IMG/VR virus record: IMGVR_UViG_3300036893_000006
Location: 1-44,598 of that record
Length of the DNA: 44,598 bases
Source: a virus
Reading direction: 5' to 3' (one strand)
Part shown: piece by piece, positions 15,793 through 22,386 of the stretch
Numbering within the stretch: position 1 is the first letter of the stretch
Layout of the letters: every line of letters begins with the position of its first letter
Position numbers and translations under genes: made by a program
The notes under the pieces: generated by a model
Told to the model about the DNA's origin: nothing
Databases searched by the model: none
The model's input: only the letters and a program-made list of their open reading frames with translations

Positions 15793-16291
15793 CCTAACAG
15801 GGACTGGCTGGTGTCTCTGGGGAAGTGAATACAATTATGACTCTGGCCTTATTGAACCGAGTAAACTGGAAGGTATGGCAAGACTTGGATTTATACTATC
15901 CGAAATACAAAAAGTTCTTGATATCGGGGGAGAGAATCAGAATCCAACCGAAAGCCTTGTGGTTATTGAAGACTTCAGCTTTGCGAGCAAGGGCTCTTCG
16001 TTATTTCAAATCGCAGGACTTGGGTATCTCGTAAGATACAATCTATATACTGCTGGTATTCAGTTTGTATTAGTCCCACCTACAGTATTAAAGAAGTTCG
16101 TGGCTGGTAAAGGTGGAGTAGAGAAGAGTGTGATGATTAAGGAAGTATTTAAGCACTGGGGTTTTGACACCAATGATGATAACGTTGCTGATGCTTATGG
16201 CCTTGCTCGGATTGGTCGCAGTCTTTTGGGGTGGGACACGGAGCAGTTAGTAAGTTATCAGAAAGAAGCTCTTAAACAATTAGAAAAATAG
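15707..16291 (+). CDS. RuvC-like Holliday junction resolvase (GTG start)
   Basis: A 194-aa RNase H-fold nuclease. The acidic catalytic residues are visible: D27 in GLDLSLTGTG, E88 in VVIEDFSF, and D157/D158 with D162 in DDNVADAYGLA. K130 and the VPPTVLKKF segment match the phage RuvC-like group. It would resolve branched replication and recombination intermediates before packaging. I take the GTG at 15707 as start because taggaga at 15692-15698 is well spaced. The N-terminal ~20 basic residues overlap the upstream gene. Confidence 0.85.
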   Translation: MAKQKKQEKISAPLIFPKSLKRVLGLDLSLTGTGWCLWGSEYNYDSGLIEPSKLEGMARLGFILSEIQKVLDIGGENQNPTESLVVIEDFSFASKGSSLFQIAGLGYLVRYNLYTAGIQFVLVPPTVLKKFVAGKGGVEKSVMIKEVFKHWGFDTNDDNVADAYGLARIGRSLLGWDTEQLVSYQKEALKQLEK

Positions 16292-16300
16292 GAGATTATT

Positions 16301-16459
16301 ATGGCACTATGGAGTGGTAGTAAAGTAACAGATGAACTAAAACAAATAGAAGCAGATACATTAGCCCGAGCTGAAGACAATAAACATATTAGGGCTGTAT
16401 CTATGTTGATTCTATTAGAAGGAATTCTCAAGGCTATTGTTAAGCTGGGAGAAAAGTAA
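16301..16459 (+). CDS. Small hypothetical protein, 52 aa
   Basis: A 52-codon frame with a clear ribosome-binding site (aggag at about 16290) 6-8 bases before ATG 16301. The product is a predicted long amphipathic helix (KQIEADTLARAEDNKHIRAVSMLILLEGIL) and could oligomerise. It directly follows the resolvase gene. No family is recognised. Confidence 0.55.
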   Translation: MALWSGSKVTDELKQIEADTLARAEDNKHIRAVSMLILLEGILKAIVKLGEK

Positions 16460-16509
16460 ATAAGGGAATCATATCGTTAACTTTCCTGACATCGAAAAGT
16501 GAGGATAAT

Positions 16510-16764
16510 ATGCGGGACTTACGCTTACATCTTTTGAACGGGAAAATTGTTGACATTACACTAATTGAGTATGCTCATTGCTCTTCTGGCAGTAACTATT
16601 TTGGTTCGCCAGATCATGCAATTGAAAACGCAGCAAGCAAAGGCTTTATCTCTACAAATGAACGAGGTGAAATTTGTGGGCAGGATGGCGGGTGTGGTTC
16701 GGTCGTGTACCCGTGGCCGTCGATTGAGAAAGTGGAAATTGTGGAGCGCAAGCAAGGAAGTTAA
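16510..16764 (+). CDS. Small hypothetical protein of different base composition, 84 aa
   Basis: An 84-aa protein with scattered cysteines (AHCSSG, EICGQDGGCGSV). The gene has noticeably more G and C, especially at third codon positions, than its AT-rich neighbours, suggesting recent acquisition. The start at ATG 16510 is preceded by gtgaggata. No family is recognised. Confidence 0.55.
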   Translation: MRDLRLHLLNGKIVDITLIEYAHCSSGSNYFGSPDHAIENAASKGFISTNERGEICGQDGGCGSVVYPWPSIEKVEIVERKQGS

Positions 16765-16821
16765 GTATATAAATTCATAAATAAGGTATAGTTAATCCTT
16801 GGTGGGGACTGAGGATAGCGT

Positions 16822-17919
16822 GTGGCGAATATAACATTATTAGATTCAAATCATTATGCCAGCAAATGGCCATTACCAAAAGAAAGCGAGTTCAACAACT
16901 TACAAGTTGTCAATCAGCTGGGGATAACCTATGCCCAATCACCTGATGGACTTGAAAAGGAAGAACTTCTATTAGAAATAGTTAAGTGCTTCCACGGTTA
17001 TGTATTTAAATATACAGATTTAATAGTCCGAGGTCATCTTCCTACCCACCAATACAATGGTGATACCCGCAGGTTCTTAAGATACTTCCTACCAAAAGAT
17101 AGCATTCCATCTAAGGCTGCCTTTTCTAAGGCTGCTCATCATTTACACTTAGCCTTCCCACAACAGACAACCTCGGACATCTATGACACTTTAAATATAT
17201 TACTATTAAGGTGTGTAAAGAAGTATGATCCTGATTATGTAATAAAAGTCCAGGATGTAGTAAAGGTAATAAATAAATTATTAAAGAAGAAATATATTAC
17301 TATTGAAGAGGTGAAGTCGAAGCTTAAGTTTGAGGCACTCGGAGCTATAAGGCTATTAGCCCGTAAGGGTTATATAAAAGCTATCAGAGGGAATGGTAAG
17401 AAGCTATTAGGTTATAAGGTAACCAAAGAATGGCCGCCGTCTAAAGAGTTCCTTTCTTCAGGCCCTGTAGGTTTTGTATACTTCGTACAGACTTGGTTTA
17501 GATACTACCTACAAGAACATATAGATGAACAGACCAATACAATAGAAGCTAAAGCGTGGGATAAGATGCTACAGCTTGAGCATAGAACTGTAGATAATGA
17601 TGCTGGTTTAGGTCATACCACTCCCCATACAGAGGGCGATATGATAGACTCTGATGGAAGTAGATGGGCTGCTGATATGGTATTAGTAAACAAGTCCTTT
17701 GATATCTCACATATGAATGGTGCGTGGGTAGAGTCTACTAATGATAAGTTCTTTACTAATATGACTAAGAGAGAAAGACATCTTTTATATCTATATTATG
17801 TCCAGGAATTACCCTGGAAGCAAATAGCTACACATTTAGAAATGTCCATCAATCAAGTCCAGAAAATCCACGCTGAAATAATTACCTACCTGCAAGGCAA
17901 ATTCAACGTCCAGAAATAA
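16822..17919 (+). CDS. Putative sigma-factor-like / HTH transcription regulator (GTG start)
   Basis: A 365-aa protein whose last ~50 residues match a sigma-70 region-4-type helix-turn-helix (TKRERHLLYLYYVQELPWKQIATHL, then S-I-N-Q-V-Q-K). A middle segment (ITIEEVKSKLKFEALGAIRLLARKGYI) looks like a winged helix. N-terminal helices (GYVFKYTDLIVRGHLP) could be a divergent region 2, but this is weak. It lies last in the + operon, before the terminator, where a regulator that switches on the - strand genes would be expected. The start is GTG 16822, with gaggat upstream. Alternatively it is a generic HTH protein. Confidence 0.6.
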   Translation: MANITLLDSNHYASKWPLPKESEFNNLQVVNQLGITYAQSPDGLEKEELLLEIVKCFHGYVFKYTDLIVRGHLPTHQYNGDTRRFLRYFLPKDSIPSKAAFSKAAHHLHLAFPQQTTSDIYDTLNILLLRCVKKYDPDYVIKVQDVVKVINKLLKKKYITIEEVKSKLKFEALGAIRLLARKGYIKAIRGNGKKLLGYKVTKEWPPSKEFLSSGPVGFVYFVQTWFRYYLQEHIDEQTNTIEAKAWDKMLQLEHRTVDNDAGLGHTTPHTEGDMIDSDGSRWAADMVLVNKSFDISHMNGAWVESTNDKFFTNMTKRERHLLYLYYVQELPWKQIATHLEMSINQVQKIHAEIITYLQGKFNVQK

Positions 17920-17920
17920 T

Positions 17921-17965
17921 AAAGGCCTTAACTCCTTTTATGTGGGTTAAGGCCTTTTAGTTTTA
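17921..17965. terminator. Bidirectional rho-independent terminator between convergent operons
   Basis: A 12-bp perfect inverted repeat, AAAGGCCTTAAC at 17921-17932 and its complement at 17946-17957, with a 13-base loop. T-rich sequence follows on the + side and A-rich sequence precedes it, giving U-tracts in both directions. It begins 2 bases after the last + gene stop and faces the - strand genes from the other side. Confidence 0.85.
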
Positions 17966-17984
17966 TATTTTAATTTTAATTCTT

Positions 17985-18116
17985 CTATGTTTTTGCTTGC
18001 CTCACAAATCCAGTCAGGCTAATTACTCTCCTGTAGGATTGCCACGGCTCCTGCCCTATGTTGGATGCTTGAGGATCGCTGGGCTGTTCATATAGGTTTA
18101 TAGGAGTCCCAGCCAC
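17985..18116 (-). CDS. Possible 43-aa protein downstream of the phosphoesterase
   Basis: The ~190-base interval between the terminator and the phosphoesterase gene holds one sizeable - strand frame. It runs from GTG at 18116 to TAG at 17985 and would give a 43-aa protein (starting VAGTPINLYEQPSDPQASNI). No good ribosome-binding site precedes the GTG, and the frame is only moderately convincing. Base composition is richer in G and C than the surroundings. Otherwise I see nothing else in this interval. Confidence 0.3.
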   Translation of the reverse strand: MAGTPINLYEQPSDPQASNIGQEPWQSYRRVISLTGFVRQAKT

Positions 18117-18154
18117 CCCAACTTCGGCAACCAGGATCTACTAGAATTTAACTG

Positions 18155-18913
18155 CTATCGTTCAAAGTCCACAATTTCTGTAGCTTCATTCGGATTATAA
18201 TCAAAGGTATTTAAACAAATAACCTTTGACCCTCCTATCTCTCGGTAATCTCGGACGTGGAAATGTCCAAAGAAGTAAAACTGAGGGTGGAACTTCTCTA
18301 ACAATTCGGTAAACCCAGGACAGCCTTGGCTACCTCTTTCATCAGGATCTAGCCCTAATAAAGGTGCTATCTCCTTTGGAACTTCTCTATTACCAAATCG
18401 TCCAGGAACAAATACCGTTGGACAATCGTGTGTAATAAGTATATCTATCTTACCTTCATAATTTAACAGAGTATCTACAGAACTCTTTAGAATGTGCATT
18501 TTTTTCATACTGCCAGGAACGTTATTTAGTCTGGCATTATATATTCTCTGAGGGTTCTTGTAACTCTTGGAGCTATAGTTGCCCCATACACAACCTACGG
18601 CCATTCCGCATATTTCCGTGACCTGGCCGTCCGGCAACAAAAACAAATTCTTAATAGAAGAAGGGTTCTTCTGCCATCTACATATAGACGCCCAGTCTTC
18701 ATGGTTCCCCATACATACATAAGTAGGGATTGGAACTGATTTATCTTTAAGAATACCTCTCCAATCCCCTGCTGTTTCATCTATACCAAAATCGCCAACA
18801 TGAACTATGGCGTCTAAAGTAAGTCCACTTCTCTTCTGCCACTCCAGCATAATACTATACATATTCTTAATTCTGTAGTGACAATCTCCTAAGAACGCAA
18901 TCAGCGGACCCAT
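18155..18913 (-). CDS. Calcineurin-like metallophosphoesterase
   Basis: A 252-aa enzyme with all binuclear-metal motifs: GD10-C-H12, VGD41FG, GN70HEDW, ITHDCP near 157 and GHFHVRD near 222. Without extra domains it is shorter and different from the second phosphoesterase at 11139, so the two are not simple duplicates. A ribosome-binding site (aaagga) precedes the ATG. It is the last recognisable gene of the - strand unit before the convergent terminator. Substrate unknown; nucleotide or phosphoprotein phosphatases are family possibilities. Confidence 0.85.
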   Translation of the reverse strand: MGPLIAFLGDCHYRIKNMYSIMLEWQKRSGLTLDAIVHVGDFGIDETAGDWRGILKDKSVPIPTYVCMGNHEDWASICRWQKNPSSIKNLFLLPDGQVTEICGMAVGCVWGNYSSKSYKNPQRIYNARLNNVPGSMKKMHILKSSVDTLLNYEGKIDILITHDCPTVFVPGRFGNREVPKEIAPLLGLDPDERGSQGCPGFTELLEKFHPQFYFFGHFHVRDYREIGGSKVICLNTFDYNPNEATEIVDFER

Positions 18914-18926
18914 TTGTATTTCCTTT

Positions 18927-19043
18927 CTACTTCGTATAACACATCAGATGCTTACCGTGCCATTCTTGTCTCCACCAACCAAACCATCTTGCCCGGCTCA
19001 GCTTGAGAAACAATCCTGATGTTTCTATATTTCTTACTATCAT
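18927..19043 (-). CDS. Possible 38-aa Trp-rich protein between tmRNA and phosphoesterase
   Basis: A 38-codon frame starts at ATG 19043, five bases after the tmRNA CCA end, and stops at TAG 18927 just before the phosphoesterase ribosome-binding site. The product is basic and tryptophan-rich (WFGWWRQEWHGKH). No Shine-Dalgarno is visible because the upstream bases belong to tmRNA, so translation is doubtful. Confidence 0.35.
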   Translation of the reverse strand: MIVRNIETSGLFLKLSRARWFGWWRQEWHGKHLMCYTK

Positions 19044-19047
19044 AAAT

Positions 19048-19384
19048 TGGTGGATCTGAGGGGAGTCGAACCCCTGTATGAATACTTCTACTACCCAGAT
19101 ACTACACGCTTAGTCTGTATTATACTGACATCTACTGGTACAGACATCCTATAGAGTCAGTGTCTCTCATTGTCTTAAGCCAGCCACCTTTGAGACGGTA
19201 GATAACTGGCAGCAACCCACTTGTTTATGCCCTAGCCTATTAGTGGATGTCATAGGTAGGACAGCTGTTAAGCAGCTAGTGCTAGAGATTCGGCACTTAT
19301 TAAGTTTCCATTCTCTTAAGGTGGTATGGGCACCTGCGTGCATCCAAGTCCTCAAAGGTATTCAGCGATACCCGTTACAGACCC
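19048..19384 (-). ncRNA. ssrA: Transfer-messenger RNA (tmRNA), one-piece
   Basis: A 337-nt RNA that rescues stalled ribosomes by trans-translation. The 5' end GGGTCTG pairs fully with the 3' strand CAGATCC (one G-U), followed by discriminator A and an encoded CCA. The T-arm is AGGGG-TTCGACT-CCCCT. The tag frame is at 19268-19294: GCC GAA TCT CTA GCA CTA GCT GCT TAA, giving AESLALAA after the alanine carried by tmRNA. The sequence just before it (AATAAGT) matches the usual upstream context of the resume codon. The ALAA end is a canonical ClpXP-type degron. Several inverted repeats after the tag suit pseudoknots. No SmpB gene is visible in the window. Confidence 0.93.
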
Positions 19385-19401
19385 AAAGTCATTATAACAT
19401 A

Positions 19402-20481
19402 CTATGGGACATATATACCAGTGTTTTCATCCTCGTGACGCTGACGATTATAAACTCTGATTCCATCTCTAAGTCTAACATTGGTATTAGATAGCTGCCA
19501 TAGACCTTGATGATCTCTCTTTATATCTGTAATAGGATCAAACTTAGCATTGATTAAGAAAGACCAACGATCACCATAAGCTCTCTTAGCTTTGCTACCG
19601 TGGAACATATGTGTAATTAAACCAGGCATATAACCAACATTCCTCTTGATATACATTTCAGCCCTGTTCTGCCATTCCATTGTTAGATTCTTATAGTTCT
19701 CTGACAATGCTGGATTCATTTGGTATTGAGCTCGACCTATAAGAGCCCAAGCCATATGCCAATCGGCGGAACCTAGAATAGGCCAATCCATCAACATACC
19801 TACTTTATTAAGGGCTTCTTTCTTAGCAGCCCAGGCAAAACCAGGATGCCAATAACCCTTACCATATGGTTTATAACCAGAACCGCCACCAGAACCACTC
19901 TGTCCTTTTGTATCTGGATAAAGCTTAATAGGATCTGTGTTTAGTGGATCTGACTGAGAATTACTATACTCAAACATAAACCCTGTATGCTGTTGTGTAG
20001 GTTCATTATTAACATCTAAGTCCATTGCTTGGCTAAACATCTGAAGGACATCATAATGCTGTAATAGATGAAGTGTTTCTTGTGCCCAATCGCCCCGAGT
20101 AAACATTACATCAGCATCAATCCAAGCTACATACTTAGCATCAGTAGGAAGTCGTTGTATTAAAAGATTAAGAGCATTTTCTTTGTGCCAAAGTTCGTGC
20201 GAAGTTCTTAACTGTAAGTGCTTTGGATTGTTAGGTTCTGTTATTTCAAAATGTCTTTCACCAAAAGCCAGCTCAACCGTATAGAGTTCTGCTCCAGCAG
20301 CATTAACCTGATTCTCAAATCTCCAATAGTTACTATACCTATTTCTATATCTTAATGGATTAGACAGCATAGTTACTACATAAAGCTTACCAGGAAAAAC
20401 ATGTATACCACTCTGTGCTTGCGACGGGTGGTTAATGTTTCCAGTGCAAGAACAATCTGGAAAGTGTTGTAATTTATCCAC
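19402..20481 (-). CDS. Glycosyltransferase-like protein (GT-A fold, GTG start)
   Basis: A 359-aa protein with a DAD motif (D122-A-D124 in AWIDADVMF), the expected metal/sugar-nucleotide site of GT-A enzymes. It also has HPGFAWAAKKEAL and HMFHGSKAKRAYGDRW in the C-terminal half, typical of a phage glycosyltransferase-like group. It may transfer sugars to modified DNA bases, virion proteins or host surface glycans; nothing decides which, and no base-hydroxylating enzyme is visible in the window. The start is GTG 20481 with aggggag just upstream. It lies between tmRNA and a tRNA-Pro gene. Confidence 0.7.
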   Translation of the reverse strand: MDKLQHFPDCSCTGNINHPSQAQSGIHVFPGKLYVVTMLSNPLRYRNRYSNYWRFENQVNAAGAELYTVELAFGERHFEITEPNNPKHLQLRTSHELWHKENALNLLIQRLPTDAKYVAWIDADVMFTRGDWAQETLHLLQHYDVLQMFSQAMDLDVNNEPTQQHTGFMFEYSNSQSDPLNTDPIKLYPDTKGQSGSGGGSGYKPYGKGYWHPGFAWAAKKEALNKVGMLMDWPILGSADWHMAWALIGRAQYQMNPALSENYKNLTMEWQNRAEMYIKRNVGYMPGLITHMFHGSKAKRAYGDRWSFLINAKFDPITDIKRDHQGLWQLSNTNVRLRDGIRVYNRQRHEDENTGIYVP

Positions 20482-20522
20482 GGCTCCCCTTTACCCTTCA
20501 ACCTAAATTTACTGCATAAACT

Positions 20523-20599
20523 TGGTAGGGAATGTCAGATTTGAACTGACGGCCCCAAGTTCCCAAAACTTGTGCGCTACCAGGCTGCGCTAATTCCCT
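20523..20599 (-). tRNA. tRNA-Pro(UGG)
   Basis: A 77-nt cloverleaf. Acceptor AGGGAAT pairs with ATTCCCT, followed by A and an encoded CCA. The anticodon arm is CAAGT-TTTGGGA-ACTTG with anticodon TGG. The T-arm is GTCAG-TTCAAAT-CTGAC and the D-loop has GG. All arms are canonical. Confidence 0.92.
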
Positions 20600-20601
20600 A
20601 T

Positions 20602-20775
20602 CTATGGATTAATACTAAATTTTAATGTAAGAACCCGTACAGGACCAGACCTGAGGATATTACCATCTGCATCTAATTGGGCCGAACTCTTACCACACTT
20701 ACATTTCCTAAGCACACGCCTACGCATTTTTAAGATGTCATGGCAACTCAGGCAGTTAAATAACTTTACAGCCAT
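20602..20775 (-). CDS. Small zinc-ribbon-like protein, 57 aa
   Basis: A 57-codon frame within the tRNA cluster, from ATG 20775 (agagg upstream) to TAG 20602, ending two bases before tRNA-Pro. The product starts MAVKLFNCLSCHDIL and continues with a basic stretch and KCKCGK, giving a CxxC...CxC zinc-ribbon pattern. No specific family is recognised. A small RNA- or DNA-binding role is plausible but unproven. Confidence 0.6.
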   Translation of the reverse strand: MAVKLFNCLSCHDILKMRRRVLRKCKCGKSSAQLDADGNILRSGPVRVLTLKFSINP

Positions 20776-20899
20776 ATACTTAACCTCTAAGAATTTTCCT
20801 CAATAAAAACTGCTCTCGGGTTCTGAATACCCACGTTAAAGCTCGGCACTTATAGTAATATCTATATTTAATTTTTACCATTAATCCTACTTGAAATTG

Positions 20900-20975
20900 T
20901 GGTCCTGGAGGTAGGAATCGAACCCACATCTCTCGCTCTTCAGGCAGGCGCTAAGACCACATCAGCTACTCCAGG
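20900..20975 (-). tRNA. tRNA-Phe(GAA)
   Basis: A 76-nt cloverleaf. Acceptor CCTGGAG pairs with CTCCAGG, then A and CCA. The T-arm is GTGGG-TTCGATT-CCTAC and the D-loop contains GG. The anticodon loop is CTGAAGA (anticodon GAA). The anticodon stem CCTGC/GCGAG has one C-A mismatch, so identity is a little less certain than for its neighbours. Confidence 0.8.
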
Positions 20976-20976
20976 A

Positions 20977-21052
20977 TGGCTGGGTCGATAGGACTTGAAC
21001 CTATATCCTCCTGGTTAACAGCCAGGTGCCTTCCCAATTAGACCACGACCCA
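20977..21052 (-). tRNA. tRNA-Asn(GUU)
   Basis: A 76-nt canonical cloverleaf. Acceptor TGGGTCG/CGACCCA, discriminator G, CCA encoded. The anticodon arm is CCTGG-CTGTTAA-CCAGG (anticodon GTT) and the T-loop is TTCAAGT. Confidence 0.93.
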
Positions 21053-21061
21053 ATATAAACT

Positions 21062-21136
21062 TGGCGGGCTGGGAAGGAATCGAACCTCCATCTCAGGATT
21101 TGGAGTTCTGCGGGTTACCATTACCACCACCAGCCC
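21062..21136 (-). tRNA. tRNA-Trp(CCA)
   Basis: A 75-nt tRNA. Acceptor GGGCTGG/CCAGCCC, discriminator G, CCA encoded. The anticodon loop is CTCCAAA (anticodon CCA) in a stem with one A-C mismatch. The T-arm has TTCGATT and the D-loop has GG. Confidence 0.88.
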
Positions 21137-21242
21137 AATTGAATACACGTTTACCAACGATTAAAGTTTGTAAACGAGTTGGTTGGTGATAGTAACATTT
21201 TATATCTTACTCAATGCACTTGCTTCTAAAGCTATCAAGAGC

Positions 21243-21500
21243 TTACGTCTTTGTTTTGTATTCATAAACTTGGCGGAAGATAACAGAATCGAACTGACCG
21301 GCCGAAATCGTTCCCGCTGAGGTACTCTGCTCACCACCGATAGACTTAAAGGCTTCGAGAACCTTTTCCTCCATTGGCCTCGTTCGATTCCGCTGTTGCT
21401 CTTCAATTTTTTCCCGCTGGTATTCGGCCTTGGCTTGATAACCACGCCGAATCATCCAAGCCACCGCAACAACAAACGCAATCAGGGGTATGAACGTCAT
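21243..21500 (-). CDS. Small membrane-anchored coiled-coil protein, 85 aa
   Basis: An 85-aa protein with an N-terminal transmembrane helix (about residues 3-17) followed by a basic, Gln/Glu-rich helix (EYQREKIEEQQRNR) and a polar tail. This is a membrane anchor plus coiled coil. The start overlaps the stop of the upstream 44-aa gene (ATGA), an arrangement seen in lysis gene pairs, but nothing specific proves a spanin or holin role. Base composition is more GC-rich than the flanking tRNAs, suggesting a separate origin. Confidence 0.55.
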   Translation of the reverse strand: MTFIPLIAFVVAVAWMIRRGYQAKAEYQREKIEEQQRNRTRPMEEKVLEAFKSIGGEQSTSAGTISAGQFDSVIFRQVYEYKTKT

Positions 21501-21631
21501 GGTTTACGCTCCGTTCCTATTCTCACCCCTATTTCGATGAGCAGCAATCCTCCGGCGGCAAACCCTCCAGACAGACTACTAGAGTCTTCTGATGAATTGG
21601 AGCTACTCGAGATGTAATTAGTATGATGCAT
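21497..21631 (-). CDS. Small Ser-rich protein with hydrophobic C-terminal segment, 44 aa
   Basis: A 44-codon frame from ATG 21631 to TGA 21497, overlapping the next gene's start by ATGA. The N-terminal half is Ser/Asn-rich; the C-terminal half is a Gly-Ala-Leu hydrophobic stretch ending in a basic tail. It shares the higher GC of the downstream membrane-protein gene, so the two probably arrived together. Function unknown. Confidence 0.45.
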   Translation of the reverse strand: MHHTNYISSSSNSSEDSSSLSGGFAAGGLLLIEIGVRIGTERKP

Positions 21632-21642
21632 AGCTTTCACAT

Positions 21643-21716
21643 TGGGGTGACCGCCGAGAATCGAACTCGGGTGATAGGGGCCACAACCCTATGCTTTACC
21701 ACTAAGCTACAGCCAC
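21643..21716 (-). tRNA. tRNA-His(GUG)
   Basis: A 74-nt tRNA. Acceptor GTGGCTG pairs with CGGTCAC (with G-U pairs), discriminator C, CCA encoded. The anticodon arm is TAGGG-TTGTGGC-CCCTA (anticodon GTG) and the T-arm is CCGAG-TTCGATT-CTCGG. The base before the 5' end is T, so the usual G-1 would have to be added after transcription. Confidence 0.9.
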
Positions 21717-21746
21717 AGCTTGCCTAAGTATCTAGGACTTAATCTT

Positions 21747-21783
21747 TGGTGGATCCGACAGGAGTTGAACCTGCTGTCAAATC
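21747..21783 (-). tRNA. 3' half of a split tRNA-Ala(UGC)
   Basis: This segment supplies positions 40-76 of a tRNA: GATT (3' strand of the anticodon stem), a TGACA variable loop, T-arm GCAGG-TTCAACT-CCTGT, acceptor strand CGGATCC, A73 and CCA. No matching 5' half lies next to it. The matching 5' half is at 22620-22658, where GGGTTCG pairs with CGGATCC at all seven positions, including the G3-U70 pair diagnostic of tRNA-Ala. Joined, the halves give a canonical 76-nt cloverleaf. Confidence 0.8.
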
Positions 21784-21788
21784 ATCCC

Positions 21789-21822
21789 AGCTCCACTTGG
21801 TATACTAACCAGAAGTGGAGCT
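21789..21822 (+). repeat. 10-bp perfect inverted repeat with promoter-like loop
   Basis: AGCTCCACTT at 21789-21798 and its exact complement at 21813-21822 enclose a 14-base loop that contains TATACTAACCAG (21801-21812), the 12-mer repeated through this genome. It sits at one end of the insertion in tRNA-Ala, between the spare tRNA-Ala and the 3' tRNA half. On the + strand the motif points toward the HNH gene. Confidence 0.7.
21801..21812 (+). promoter_or_regulatory. Repeated 12-mer TATACTAACCAG facing the HNH gene
   Basis: Exact copy inside the hairpin loop at one end of the tRNA-Ala insertion. It is the only copy in a - strand region that points +, and it points at the + strand HNH gene 95 bases downstream. 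Confidence 0.5.
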
Positions 21823-21828
21823 AAATCT

Positions 21829-21906
21829 TGGTGGAAGATGTGAGATTTGAACTCACCTGTGTTCACATTGCAAATGTGACGACCACCCCAAGCAGTCCCA
21901 TCCCCC
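21829..21906 (-). tRNA. tRNA-Ala(UGC), intact second copy
   Basis: A 78-nt tRNA. Acceptor GGGGGAT pairs with ATCTTCC, including G3-U70; A73; CCA encoded. The D-stem is GACT/GGTC with GG in the loop. The anticodon arm is TCACA-TTTGCAA-TGTGA (anticodon TGC) and the T-arm is GTGAG-TTCAAAT-CTCAC. Outside the anticodon it differs clearly from the split tRNA-Ala, so it is not a recent duplicate. Confidence 0.85.
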
Positions 21907-22386
21907 ATGAAAACTATAACACGAACTTGTCTAAATCCAAAGTGCCAGAAACAGTTTGAAGCTAAGCCACGAGAAGTTAATAGAGGTGGTGGCAAGTATT
22001 GTTCTATCTCTTGCTCCACTCGGCATACAGCTTCTCTCAGGATACTTGAGATGACTTATCTTGAGTGTGCTCATTGCCACAATCAATTCTCAAGGCAAGC
22101 CAGCCGACATAGGAAAGCCCCAAGCAAAACTGGTTTATATTATTGCTCTCGTAAATGTAAAGACTTGGCACATAGAGAAGACTGTCATCACGCAAGAACA
22201 TTAGCTTTTAGAAACTATGAACATAAATGCAATCGTTGTGGCTGGGATAAAGTATCAGCTGTATTAGAAGTCCATCACAAAGATCGTAATAGAAAGCATA
22301 ACGAACTAACTAATCTTGAGCTATTATGTCCTACCGACCACTCTCTTGAGCATTTCCTTGCTCAGGACGGGAAGTGGAGTAAGTAA
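21907..22386 (+). CDS. HNH homing-type endonuclease, antisense within the tRNA cluster
   Basis: A 159-aa protein with two N-terminal zinc-finger-like modules (CLNPKC...YCSISC and CAHCHNQF...YCSRKC) and a C-terminal HNH domain: CNRCGW, VHHKDRNRKHN, NLELLCPTDHSLEH. This architecture is typical of phage HNH homing endonucleases that bind and nick specific sites. It is the only + strand gene in a - strand region. Its ATG abuts the 5' end of the antisense tRNA-Ala, leaving no Shine-Dalgarno, so it may be translated from a leaderless or weakly initiated mRNA. The promoter-like 12-mer at 21801 faces it. Confidence 0.82.
   Translation: MKTITRTCLNPKCQKQFEAKPREVNRGGGKYCSISCSTRHTASLRILEMTYLECAHCHNQFSRQASRHRKAPSKTGLYYCSRKCKDLAHREDCHHARTLAFRNYEHKCNRCGWDKVSAVLEVHHKDRNRKHNELTNLELLCPTDHSLEHFLAQDGKWSK

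Noticed and set aside
16549-16580. TTGACA sequence resembling a -35 box
   Set aside because: It lies within the 84-aa coding sequence and no suitable -10 follows at the right spacing.
21270-21330. A T-arm-like stretch (TCAGTTCGATTCTG) suggesting another tRNA
   Set aside because: No acceptor, D- or anticodon arms fit around it, and it lies inside the coding sequence of the 85-aa membrane protein.
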